Assembly (NCBI RefSeq): GCF_021462225.1
Contig: NC_061816.1
Span: 2,143,731 to 2,207,730, forward strand
Length of the DNA: 64,000 bases
Reading direction: 5' to 3'
From: Girardinichthys multiradiatus
Taxonomy: Eukaryota > Chordata > Actinopteri > Cyprinodontiformes > Goodeidae
Position 1 is the first letter of the stretch. Each line of letters starts with the position of its first letter. This document shows positions 43,050 through 54,331 of this stretch, one piece after another. Position numbers and translations under genes: made by a program. The notes under the pieces were generated by a model. That model saw nothing but the letters and a program-made list of their open reading frames with translations. It was not told where the DNA came from and did not search any database.

Positions 43050-44798
43050 GAGGGGTTCTTGAACCGCTCTTTGTCTGACCCGTCACCTAGAGCCTGTTTG
43101 CCATGGGAGGCCCTACCAGTTGTATTTAAGCCCCAGACAACATAGCCACTAGGATCATTCAAGCACTCAAACCCTCCACCACATTATGGTGGCGGTTCAA
43201 GGAGGGGTAGAGATGCAAAAACCCCTCATGACGACTACTAAATCGAGGCACGTGACGTCGCCCGGTGGAGCCGGGGTCCCACCCTGGACCCAGGCCTGGG
43301 GTCGGTATTCGTCCAAGAGCACCTGGTGGATGGGGTTCTCCTTGCGGGACCCAGCCGGGCCAAGCCCGAACGAGAGACGCAAGGCCATCCCCCAGTGGGC
43401 CCACCACCTACAGGGGAAACCGTGAGGGACCGGTGCAAAGAGGATTGGGCAACAGACGAAGGTGGAGACCTTGGCGGCCCGATCCCCAGATGCTTAGGCT
43501 GGCTCTAGGGACATGGAATGTCACCTCGCTGGGGGGGAGGGAGCCTAAGCTTGTCCGAGAGGTCAAGAGATATCAACTAGAAATAGTCGGGCTCGCCTCC
43601 ACGGATGGCGTGGGCTCCGGAACCCATCTCCTCGAGAGGGGTTGGACTCTCTTCTACTCTGAAGTGGCCCACGGGGAGAGGCGGCGGGCTGGTGTGGGTT
43701 TGCTCACTGCCCCCCAGCTCAGCCGTCTCGTGTTGGCTTTACCCCAGTGGATGAGAGGGTCGTATCCCTGCGCCTTCGGGTTGGGGATAGGTGTCTGACT
43801 GTCGTCTCGGCCTACGGGCCGAGCGGTAGTGAGGAGTACCCGGTCGGGGGTGCTGGATAGTGCCCCTCCCGGGGACTCCATTATTCTGCTGGGGGACTTC
43901 AACGCCCACATGGGAAACGACAGTGACACTTGGAGAGGCGTGATCGGGAGGAATGGCCTCCCCGATCTGAATCCGAGCAGTGTTTTGTTATCAGACTTCT
44001 GTGCTAGTCACGGATTGTCCATAATGAACACCATGTTCAAACATAAGGGTGTCCATCAGTGCACTTGGCACCAGGACACCTTAGGCAGGAGATCGATGAT
44101 CGACTTTGTTGTCGTATCATCAGACCTTTGGCCGTATGTTTTGGACACTCAGGTGAAGAGAGGGGCTGAGCTGTCCACTGATCACCAACTGGTGGTGAGT
44201 TGGATCCGCTGGAAGAGGTGAAAGCCGGACAGACTTGGCAGGCACAAGCGCATAGTGAGGGTCTGCAGGGAACGTCTGGTGGAGCCCTCGGCCAGGGATT
44301 TATCCAACTCTCACCTCCGGAAGAGCTTTGACCAGATTCCGGGGGATGTTGGAGACATAGAGTCCAAGTGGACCATGTTCTCCGCATCTATTGTCGGTGC
44401 TGCTGCCCGCAGCTGCGGCCGTAAGGTCTGCGGTGCCTGTCGCGGCGGCAATCCCAGAACCCAGTGATGGACACCAGCAGTAAGGGACACTATCAAGCTG
44501 AAGAAGGAGTCCTATCTGCTGTGGTTGGCTCGTGGGACTCCTGAGGTGGCTGACGGGTACCGTGAGGCCAAGCGTGCCGCAGCCTGGGCAGTGGCAGAGG
44601 CAAAAACTTGGGCCTTGGAGGAGTTCGGTGAAGCCATGGAAAAGGACTACCGGTTGGCCTCAAAGCGATTCTGGCAAACCATCCGGTGCCTCAGGAGGGG
44701 GAAGCAGTGCTTCGCAAACACTGTTTACACTGGGGCTGGGAGGCTGCTGACCTCGACTAGGGACATTATCGGGCGGTGGAAGGAGTATGTTGAGAATT
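43050..44798 (+). mobile_element. Rex3-like (RTE) LINE, 5' part with endonuclease
   Basis: GC-rich 5' leader, then the endonuclease. Unusually the 5' end is kept and the 3' part (reverse transcriptase onward) is missing from 44798. The RTE/Rex3 placement rests on the protein style and is from memory. Confidence 0.8.
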
Positions 44799-44800
44799 AA
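43490..44800 (+). pseudogene. LINE APE-type endonuclease and linker
   Basis: Successive broken frames carry endonuclease motifs [16 protein letters not shown] and [10 protein letters not shown]. A linker with Lys-Lys-Glu-Ser-Tyr follows, ending in Gly-Arg-Trp-Lys-Glu-Tyr-Val-Glu-Asn. Frame breaks occur near 43800, 44222 and 44465. No reverse transcriptase follows. Confidence 0.85.
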
Positions 44801-45382
44801 AATTATGTACTTTCATGATATTAGTTTAGTTTGCATGTGGGAACATTAAACTGAGATTTAACATGAGTGAGCCTTGAGGAGAGATCACAGATCACAGCAG
44901 GAGTCAGGATGGAGCAGGGGTTCTCGGCAGCTGCAAGCGGTAAAAGCTGGCTGTAGGGTCAATAAAGCAATAAATGTCAACTTTTGGGCATGGTATAGAT
45001 ACCACAAGGGAGCTTGGCTGATTTACAACACCAGACAGCAAAAGGGGAAGGCACAGTCAGTAAGCTTTGAAGTCAACGGTATAAAGATGTTCTGGAGCGT
45101 GTAATGAGAGAGACATCTGGGTAAAGACAGCCATGCTTTGCTGAAAACCTGCGATCTCACTCCATAAGGCCTTATGTAAATTTTCTTTCTTTGTGTTATT
45201 CTGTATGTATTCATTTTGCATTAGAAATCATTGGACTTATTATCTTCCAAATTAAACTTGTGTTAATCTTAATTTCCTGCTCTTCATCTGTTCTTTCTCA
45301 CGACATCCGGACTGGGAGAGGTTGAGGCCGCAAGGATATCAGTGATAGCATTATTTTACCTCAACAAGTACTTCGAGGATCT
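44801..45382. other. Intergenic, no gene seen
   Basis: Nothing recognisable between the LINE break and the LTR. Confidence 0.4.
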
Positions 45383-45918
45383 TGTTGGAACCCACAGCCA
45401 TGGATTTCAACATTAAACTCCGGTACGAACTTCTGGAACTTTTCAAAATAAAGTGCATTAACCTTCTTCCGGCACAGCCAGTAAACGGGATAACTGCAAA
45501 CATCCTGTGACGCCACTGCCCAAATAAAAGCGCAACTGTTGCTACATCCGCTCTCTTCCACACTGGTGTTCATCGGGATAGGAGGGGGACAAAGCGCACT
45601 AATGTCTTTTGCTGGCAAAAAGACATAAACTCTTCAAACTGGATCCAAGAGTGTCAGAAGATCACATGATCATATGCACAAGTTAAGAATGAGTGAAGCA
45701 CTGTTTCTGTACCCAGTGATTTCATTCATAAAGAGGGGAAATGAAGGTATAAGCATTGCTGACTTTCTTTCCGAGCCCTGCAGAAGCAAACGGTGTTCGA
45801 GAGAAGCCCCTGCAAAGACGCGGTCTCCCAGTCTGGAAGGAAGACAGCAGAGACCGCATCACCGTGTGGTCAGCGGACAGGACGGGCCTCCCAGCTACAG
45901 CTCTGGAGCTAACCCTTA

Positions 45919-46867
45919 AGGTGCGTTCACACCGAACGCGGATTCTGCGAATATTTCGCCTCATTTGTGTGCTTTTGCCCGCTTGACATTCCACGTGAAC
46001 TCCGCGTTGGCATTTGGCAACAAGCGGCAACGCTTCGCCGCGTCATCAAGTAGGAGGAGCTTCCATCTGCTACTTGCTGGTTTCAACTGAACATGGCTGA
46101 CATGGATTTCACGGATAATTACGGTGTTTTACCTGTGGAGAGCCGAAAAACGCCGTCGACCTCAACGTCCCTGGGTTCATGAGATTCTTCAGGGATGGGA
46201 ACAGTTCGGAGATTACCACCACTTTCTCCAGGAGTTGCGTCTGGATGATGGTCAATTTCAGCGGTACTTCCGTCTATCCAGGACCCAGTTCGAAGATCAA
46301 CTGTCCCGCGTTGGGAGACGAATCGGCCTCTGGGGCACCAACTACCGGCACTATATCCCCGCTGCTGAACGCCTGTCCATCTGTCTTCGGTGAGTAAATA
46401 AATCTCAGCTCAATAAAAAAAACAGCTGATTTTTAACATCCACATCTCTTAAATATAAGATATTTGTGCCTAAACATAACCAGGCCAGGTCCTTTTTGTA
46501 CTTGTCTCAGTAAACGTAATTAGTTGAGTCCTACGACTGGCTTGCTGCACACCGCCACTATGATCTGGTCCTCCATCTCCACTGACAACCGCTTCTTCTC
46601 CGCTGCGGTCTTGCACCCTACGTCACAGCCACATCCAGTCCCTGATTGGTTGACATGATGTGAATTTAGGAAAAAGTTCAGATTTTTCAACTCGTCCATC
46701 GCTCTCGCTGCTCCCGCTTCGCTTGGCGCGCTTTCTGCGGTGCGTCCTCCGTGTCCTTCGCACCGCACCGCACCGCACCGCTCCGCTCCTGAATGTGCTT
46801 CTACATAGGGATAACATCTAAATCGGCCGCTCCTTTCGCAGAAACCGCGTTCGGTGTGAACGCACCA
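45919..46867 (+). mobile_element. PIF/Harbinger element
   Basis: Inverted ends GGTGCGTTCACACCGAACGC with TTA on both sides (45916-45918, 46868-46870), the 3-bp target type of Harbinger elements. It is 949 bp and carries only the start of a HARBI1-like gene. A GCACC simple repeat lies near 46755-46795. Confidence 0.92.
46094..46393 (+). pseudogene. HARBI1-like nuclease, N-terminal fragment
   Basis: Around 46120-46390 the frame reads Trp-Val-His-Glu-Ile...Gly-Asp-Tyr-His-His-Phe-Leu-Gln-Glu-Leu...Phe-Gln-Arg-Tyr-Phe-Arg-Leu-Ser and Ala-Ala-Glu-Arg-Leu, like the N-terminus of Harbinger nucleases. It ends at a GTGAGTAA donor-like site. The DDE core is absent, so this is a deletion derivative. 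Confidence 0.8.
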
Positions 46868-47469
46868 TTACACCGCCAGCGCCGCGCCGAGGTTAGCTGA
46901 AAGTTTCTTCAAACTTTGCCCCTTGGACAACATTTCCTCACCATGGTCAGAGGTTGGGTTTGGGCAGGATAACAGTTAGGATGAAATGATCTGAATGTTT
47001 TAATTCTATGAAGTTTGGTTTTGTTTGTGTGAAACTCGGCTATCTTAGTGCTAGCAGGCTATCTGCAGCACACGTGCCCTGTTTGTGTTCTGTGTTTGTG
47101 TGTTTTTAAGTTAAGTCAAACTTTATTTAAAGGGTGACTTTAAACACAGAAGATTGATCATAACGCGCCATCCGCGCTTATGCATTTTAACCCTTTTATT
47201 AACCCTGGTATTTTAAAGGTATGTGTTTGTTTCTGGTGCTAAGCTATCCGCTTCTTTGTTAGCTCAACTGCTAACCGGTAAGAACACGTGCTTGCTACTA
47301 AAGAGTATTTAACAGAAAGGTTGTTAGTTTCAAGCTACTAAATAATAGTCCTTAAACATTATTTCACTAAATCTGATAACTAAGTAAACACCATTAAGCC
47401 CCATTTCTCCAGAAAGATTTGGCTCTTTCCAAAATACTCCCTTAATAATATTTCTTCAAATATTATTTC

Positions 47470-47836
47470 GTGTGCTGCACGGTGGCGCAGTTGTTAGCAC
47501 TGTTGCCTTGCAGCAAGAAGGTCCTGGGTTCAATTCCTGGCTGGGGGTCTTTCTGCATTGAGTTTGCATGTTCTCCCTGTGCATGTGTAGGTTCTCAACG
47601 GTTACTCTGGGTTCGTCCCACAGTCCAAAGACATGCCTGTTAGGTTAGTTGGTCACTCTAAATTGCCCTTAGGTATGTATAAATGAGTGTGTGCTTTGTT
47701 GTTTGTGTGTTGCCCTGTGACAGACTGGTGACCCGTCCAGGGTGTACCCCGCATCTTGCCCATAAACTGCTGGAGATAGGCACCAGTTCCCCCGTGACCC
47801 ACTATGGAATAAGCGGTAGAAAATGACTGACTGATG
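47470..47836 (+). mobile_element. tRNA-derived SINE, full length
   Basis: Has an A-box-like GGCGCAGTTGTTAGC, a B-box-like GGTTCAATTCC and a (GACT)n tail, flanked by the 10-bp duplication ATATTATTTC (47460-47469, 47837-47846). The first LTR copy shows the empty site. Confidence 0.88.
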
Positions 47837-48143
47837 ATATTATTTCAATAAATAAAGGCAGCTAATTAGACACTGTTAAGAATTAGTCATCCAGAAGGTT
47901 GTTTTTATTCAGCAGATCATTATTTTAATAAAATAATATTTTACCTGATCTTGCATTGTGAATGGTTGTCTAAACGTTTGCTGATTATTGCCTAAGTTGG
48001 TTCCAAGACTAATTTAACTTCATTTCCAGATTCTTCAAGATAATCCTTGGTTCTCAAACATAAACATTGCATGGTAATGTTGCATCACTCTTTTGGTCAT
48101 GATTTTCAATCATCTTTAATCAACTTGTTTATATTGTACATAG

Positions 48144-48469
48144 TCCTGGAATAAAATCTACCAAACTAATATTGCAGTCTACAAGGATTCTGACCTAAAT
48201 GTAAATGATATCCAAACCTGTTGGAACAACAAGGCAGGTAGAACTAGAAATATTTGTGTTTCCTTGGAAGTTTGTTTTAATGCTCAAATGTTTTTCATTC
48301 TTTGGGGCCTCCTGGCTCATTGCTCGGCATTTTAATTGTTACCTTGTCTCAACACATTTCATCCGGATTTTGAAATATTCACTTTGAAACATCGTGTTTG
48401 GAAACAACTGTAAAAACACACGTGCAACAGTAATACATAATAACAACAATACATTTGGTCATGATTTCC
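48144..48469. other. Intergenic, no gene seen
   Basis: No recognisable feature. Confidence 0.4.
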
Positions 48470-51400
48470 GGTGTTGTGCGAAATTCTGTTCCCCTGAAAT
48501 ATTCTGTTCCTCCTGTGTCGGGAGCGCGCACTGCAGCCAGAGAGGCGGATCCGACCGTCTTCACAGCTTTTCTGATCAATTTGTCGGTAAAACTACGAAA
48601 CGTATTCATGTCAGTGTTGTTACTTCATTTTTAATCAACAGCTCCTAGAAAAAATAAATAAATACAAAATGAACCTGGTCTTGTGAGGTTGTTTTTGCAC
48701 AGTTTCGTGTTGTTTGTCTTTTCCAACTTGTGTCATTTTCACTTTAACCTGACGGATATCAATCAACCACCAAACTCTGTTTTCCAACACGTCGTGTTTA
48801 TTTCTACTTTTTTATTACTGATATAAAACAATGGATGCTCACTCTGTTGACTTCTTGAATAGATGAGAGTGTAGCTTATTTTTCTGATAAATCGCGTTTT
48901 AATGTAAAAAAGATATTTCTACTGGTTTGATAATGGTACGGTCTGATGTTGTTTTGTTTAAAATAATCCGCTCTAGTATTATTTAAGTACTTTACATATT
49001 CCTATTTGCCAGAATTACAGGGGGAACAGAATATTTCAGACAGCTGAAATAATCAGTTCCCCCTCTATAACATGGGAACAAAATAACTTACAGGATTCAT
49101 AGATGTTACATCTAGTACATTTTGAGACGTTGGGTCTTTTCTTCCCCTAGTTACCTTATACAAAAGTTTTGTGAAGAAAAATATCAAGCTTATTTTTCAA
49201 AATGTAATTTATTGACTTTTAGAGAAAGTCTAAACAAACAAGCACACCACAGCAGACACACAAACCTAAAAAGAACAAGCAAATCACTTAAATGTGTTTT
49301 CTGTTGGTGGGCTTCCCACACATGCCTGATGAAACCACCTCAGGAACATCTCACTTTGGATCTAGAAAAAGGACAAATAATATAAGGCATTTTCAGCAAA
49401 AACATCTGTCTACAATTATAAGATCCATTCATTTTTTATTCCTTCTTATTCCAACTTCGGTCCGCAGGAGGGCAGGATCCTATCAAAGCTTGCTTACGCA
49501 AGTTAAAATTACAGTTTAGGTCCTCTCCATTTAACCTCCTAACAATACATGTTTGAATAATTCTATAATGTTGTTACCCAGTTCAAGTCCGTCTCTTTTT
49601 CCATCTCTCCTCAGAAGTGGCACAAGTCTTCCACGTCATCTGATAAGAATAAATGTGAAGTATAAAAATATACCTATATATACAGTTTTTCTTGTTTTTG
49701 CAGATTCACTCTGCAAATCTTTTGTGATTCAAAGTTTGTTTGTCTGTGGAGTTCAGTGACTTGCTTCAAGATGCAGATCTGGTTACTATCTGGTAACTAT
49801 TAAACAGGATGTGGTAAACACAAACACAATTTATTCAGGAGCTGTCTATGAGAATGTACCACGTTTGGACATAATTAGTGATAAAAGTAGCATTATGAAG
49901 TTTAATAACAGAAAATATAATGGTTGTTTTTATTTATTTGTGGACAAAGAGGAAAAATTTTCTTAAACAAATGTTATTGCAAACCCTACTGTCACTGTAG
50001 TTATTTTTGGCTAAGTATTCCTATCTTTGTAGCAACAACTGCAAACAATTGTAATCATGATAACAATTAATCCAAACTTTAAAATAAGAAACTTTTGGTA
50101 GAACAATGTTAGATTTCTCACCACTGTTATGGAGAAGTTTTACAGCAATGTCAAACCTGAGGATGTTAACCGCCTCTCTGGAAACAGGGAAATCCACAGC
50201 CTCTTTTGCAAGGAGTCTTTCTGCAAACTGACATATAAAGCTTTATTTAATGGCTTTAAATTAATAACAAAGTTTAAATGTTTCAAAATATACATCATAA
50301 TGTGTGAACATTTGTATGGATCTTCAATGCAAATACTCCACATGATGTACTGTCCTGTTGTTTGGGATGTTTGACAGTATCACATGTCCACCATGACACA
50401 CTGCATCCCTTCTTCCTCATAAATGCCCTGTTAATATAGGTATATTAATAAGAACCGTCATCTGAATTTAATGCTTAAGTTAAGGTTTCATATCTACCCA
50501 TAGCTTGAGCTTTGCAAACATTTCTGGATGTCTTGCTTTGACTCCCCCAGTGGATCCAAGAAAAAAGATCTTTTGTCTTGTGGGTAGATCACCTAATAAG
50601 TGTGCAATCAACAGTCTTCATGTGTTTTTTGCTTATGACATAACTATTATATAAGATATTTTTAAAATATAAAAACAAATTCTTACCACTGATGTCCAGT
50701 GGTTGTGACAATTATTAATTCCCAGAATTACTTCATAATCCATTGGGTTCATCTGTGCTTTTAAAAAGCAGTAAACATGTTTTGATGTCACCAACCAAAA
50801 ATATGTTTAGTAATACAAACAATGTACCAAGATTAGAATTTGCTCTAAGTGCTACAGCAAAACCTGGTAATATATATATTCAAGAATAAATATCACAACC
50901 AATAACATATTATCTTATCACTGATTCAAAACTGTTTTTACCACATGGAAAACTCACACATAAACACATAGTAGAATGCATGAGATATACCTTTAATCTT
51001 GGACTTTTTCCTGCCATATTGCTGTCATTGCAAATGAATCAATAAAAGCAGCCTGACCTGTATTCTGGATGTTGTAATCCTTCATGATTATAGCAATAAA
51101 TGCATTAATAGACTGCAAATGTATTAAAAGACCAAAGATTAGCAAAATAGTGTAAAAACTTTAAAATTTAAAAACAATATAACTGAACTTTTCCTCCAAA
51201 GTATCTTGGGCATATAAAGAGCAAATGTTTCCAAAGTCACAGGAGTTGTTGTCCATGATGAGAGGAATAAACCCAGTGAAAGACTTGTTGAAAAAATAAT
51301 TTGTTCCCATGTTATAGAGGAGGAACTGATTGTTTCAGCTGTCTGAAATTTTCTGTTCCCCCTGTAATTCTGGCAAATAAAGAGCAAATGTTTCCACATT

Positions 51401-52159
51401 CACAAGAATAGTTGTGTATGATGTGAGGAATGACCCACCCAAAATATAAGGTGATTGGTTAATCTCTGTCCCATGGAGCAACAAAACATTACGAGGTGTG
51501 AGCGTCAGGCTGGAATACTGTGTTCCTCTATGATGATCCTATAAATATTTTTCCCTCTTTTTAAAAGAGAGGAAATATGTTCTCATACATGACAGGGACA
51601 ATATGTTTAATATAGGAATATGTAAAATACTTAAATAATACTAGAGCGGATTATTTTAAACAAAACAACATCAGACAGTACCATTATCAATGCAGTAAAA
51701 TGTCTTTTATAAATCCGGTATTTTGTCATATTTTACATTAAAACGCGATTTAGAAAAATAAGCTACACTCTCATCTATTCAAGAAGTCAACAGAGTGAGC
51801 ATCATTGTTTTATATCAGTAATAAAAACGTAGAAATAAACACGACGTGTTGGAAAACAGAGTTTGGTGGTTGATTGATATCCGTCAGGTTAAAGTGAAAA
51901 TGACACAAGTTGGAAAAGACAAACAACACGAAACTGTGCAAAAACAACCTCACAAGACCAGGTTCATTTTGTATTTATTTATTTTTTCTAGGAGCTGTTG
52001 ATTAAAAATGAAGTAACAACATTGACATGAATACGTTTCGTAGTTTTACCGAAAATCGATCAGAAAAGCTGTGAAGACGGTCAGATCTCTGGCTGCAGTG
52101 CGCGCTCCCGACACAGGAGGAACAGAATATTTCAGGGGAACAGAATTTCGCACAACACC
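48470..52159. repeat. 3.7-kb inverted repeat
   Basis: Arms 48470-49083 and 51299-52159 are inverted copies starting GGTGTTGTGCGAAATTCTG. The right arm has an extra insert of about 240 bp (about 51380-51617) that resembles the adjoining interior (51200-51260). The 2.2-kb centre (49084-51298) has no recognisable gene. The flanks show no convincing target duplication. Confidence 0.9.
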
Positions 52160-52199
52160 TGTTCCGCTGGCCCCGCCCCCTCTTCCCAAACACGTGGAT

Positions 52200-52440
52200 C
52201 TCTTCCGGGTTCTTCATCCTTTGTTCCCTGTTCGTCAGCAGCCCAGAAGCGGGAGTGTTGATAAAGCTGTAAGAGAGCTGCAGCAGCAGCAGTTGATGAA
52301 CTCTGGAAAGAAGTCCAGCAGCTTGAGGAACATCTGGTCAAAGAAACTGGAGGGAAGCAGGAGCTCAAACAGCGGCAGGACGCAGCAGAGGAAGAGACAC
52401 CAGATGATGGATGATGTTTTCCAGCCCAGATTAGGTTTGG
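52200..52440 (+). pseudogene. Candidate 5' exon of C2H2 zinc-finger gene
   Basis: One frame encodes a coiled-coil-like stretch (Val-Asp-Glu-Leu-Trp-Lys-Glu-Val-Gln-Gln-Leu-Glu-Glu-His) and, one base shifted, His-Gln-Met-Met-Asp-Asp-Val-Phe-Gln-Pro-Arg, as in first exons of fish zinc-finger genes. The shift near 52395 suggests a broken exon. No ATG was found in the coil frame. Confidence 0.4.
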
Positions 52441-53156
52441 ATGTTTCCTTCTTCATGCCAACTGTGTGGATGGTAGTTAAAGTTTAGGAGCCGTTTTCAG
52501 TCTGCTGGTGGATTATTCCTCTGAATTAGAACTCGTTGTTAGGATAGTGAAACATCAGCAGGAGCTTCTGGAGCCCAGCTCAGAAATATTAGTTTGAAAC
52601 GACAGAGGATCATCTAACTGCGGTGAAGTGAGCCGTCGATCGCTGACGGTAGAAATCAGATGCGTCCATCCATGGTGTATTACGGTAGAGGAGCTGTATG
52701 TTATGTACCAAACACCCTGCACCATGCAAACTGTTTAGGCTTCTACCTTCAGGTGGCGCTACAGAGCGCTGTCTGCTAAAACCAGCCTCCACAGAGACAG
52801 TTTCTTCCTCCAGGTTGTTTCTCTGATGAACTCTTGACAGTCAGAGATCCAGAACAACACCATGCATACCTGGACTGATCTCACATTATCTTCTATTGTA
52901 AACTCAGTTGTGTTTATATCTACATTTAAGAAGATATTCTTTATTATTGAGAACAAAATGTACCAGAGTCAAATGTCTTGTTTTCTGAACAAACTTGGCA
53001 ATAAAGCTGATTTTATGTAGTTATCATTTCCTTTTAGTTATTTCAAAATAAAACAGCCATAACTGGATTAATCTGTGTTATATATTTGTATATTTTCAGT
53101 ATGCATCACATATACTGAATCAGAAAGTTGTTCATAATGCATGTAATGTGTTTCAG
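52441..53156. other. Intron-like sequence
   Basis: No exon is seen between the two zinc-finger-type exons. Confidence 0.35.
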
Positions 53157-53342
53157 TGCTGCCAGCAGATGTTAAAGAAGAGGCTCCTGAAGAACAGAGT
53201 CCTGATGTGGATCAGCAGGAGCCAGAGCCCCTCCAGATAAAGGAGGAACAGGAGGAACTCTGGACCAGTCAGGAAGGAGAGCAGCTCACTGTGAAGGAGG
53301 AGACTGATACCAGGTTTCCATTAACTGCAGCTCCTATCAAGA
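53157..53342 (+). CDS. Linker exon of fish C2H2 zinc-finger protein (partial gene)
   Basis: A 186-bp exon between TTTCAG and AAGA|GTAAGG encodes the acidic linker typical of fish C2H2 factors: Val-Lys-Glu-Glu-Ala-Pro-Glu-Glu-Gln, Glu-Pro-Glu-Pro-Leu-Gln-Ile-Lys-Glu-Glu-Gln-Glu-Glu-Leu-Trp and Glu-Gly-Glu-Gln-Leu. Such genes carry a final exon of tandem zinc fingers; none is found in the remaining 10.6 kb. The gene is probably decapitated by transposons or the finger exon is outside the window. Confidence 0.75.
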
Positions 53343-54284
53343 GTAAGGATTTGTTTGTGTGTGTGTCTCCTGTCTGGCAGCTAACAGTCTGGTGCATCTG
53401 GTTGTCTTTTATGATCAAAAGTAGATTTGCTTCACAAAAAGGAGGAAGAAATGAGACGTTTCTCTAGTTTCAGAGTTGACTTTATTAAATGAATGATACA
53501 TATATACATACAGTACATATCTGGGCCAGCAAACCTAATCCTGTGATGGAACACAATGTGACTGTTTTTCATTTAATAAGCAAAATTAAAATGTTCTCAT
53601 GAAGCATTTATACTGTATTTGTGTAAAACTACTTGACTTCTAACAGTAACTTAGTAACGATACACAAATGTCATGATTCACTGCGTTTCATTCAGGACAA
53701 ACAAGCGTATAAATGTATAAAAGTTTTTACTTTATTCAACAGTGAAGAAAAATGTTTAGATTTCTCATCTGATTTTATCAGTACGTTCTAGTGTTTCTAA
53801 AAGTGGGCACCATAGACCTGACTGGAGATTTAACTTGAGTCTGTCTATTAATATATTCATAATACAATAAAAACACATGATAATGGTCAATGTTGTTTAC
53901 GAATGTTTTCATAAGAGTATGCTGATATTTAATAACCAAAAAAGGTTTTAATACATTGAAGTTTTTTAATATTAACAATCCAGTGTACAGTTTGTACTTG
54001 AATGCACCATAGAGGTGCAGCTGGTGGAGGAAACCCTCCCAACCGACTCCCCAGAGACGGCACCAATGTGTCTGCTGCTTACTTCAGATAAATAAGTTTA
54101 TTGTAGAGCAAGTTGCATATCTTATCACTGTTGAAAGAAAGCTAGCTTAAAGCTTTGTTTCTGTCGTCACTGTAGCTGAATAAGTAACCAATATTCCCAC
54201 ATAACAGACTCTAGTGATAGTGGGGGAGTTCTGTTTTGTTGCTGATTTTTAAAATTGCAGAGGAAAAACCAAAAGGATTTGGAC
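53343..54284. other. Intergenic, no gene seen
   Basis: No zinc-finger exon or other gene recognisable. Confidence 0.4.
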
Positions 54285-54331
54285 AACAAATTATTTAGCC
54301 AACACCACGAGTGTTGGCTAAATAATTTGTT
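54285..54331. repeat. Perfect 21-bp hairpin
   Basis: AACAAATTATTTAGCCAACAC (54285-54305) and its exact complement (54311-54331) with a 5-nt loop, at the start of the element carrying the membrane-protein ORF. Confidence 0.95.

Larger units (their letters stand above)
45383..48143 (+). mobile_element. LTR family L, copy 2, 3'-truncated
   Basis: Starts TGTTGGAACCC and follows the 25893-27792 copy closely to TGTACATAG (about 48143), missing the last 350 bp. Interrupted by a Harbinger element (45919-46867) and a SINE (47470-47836). Confidence 0.85.

Noticed and set aside
47470..47545. Second tRNA-like head
   Set aside because: Same reason: SINE flanked by ATATTATTTC duplications.
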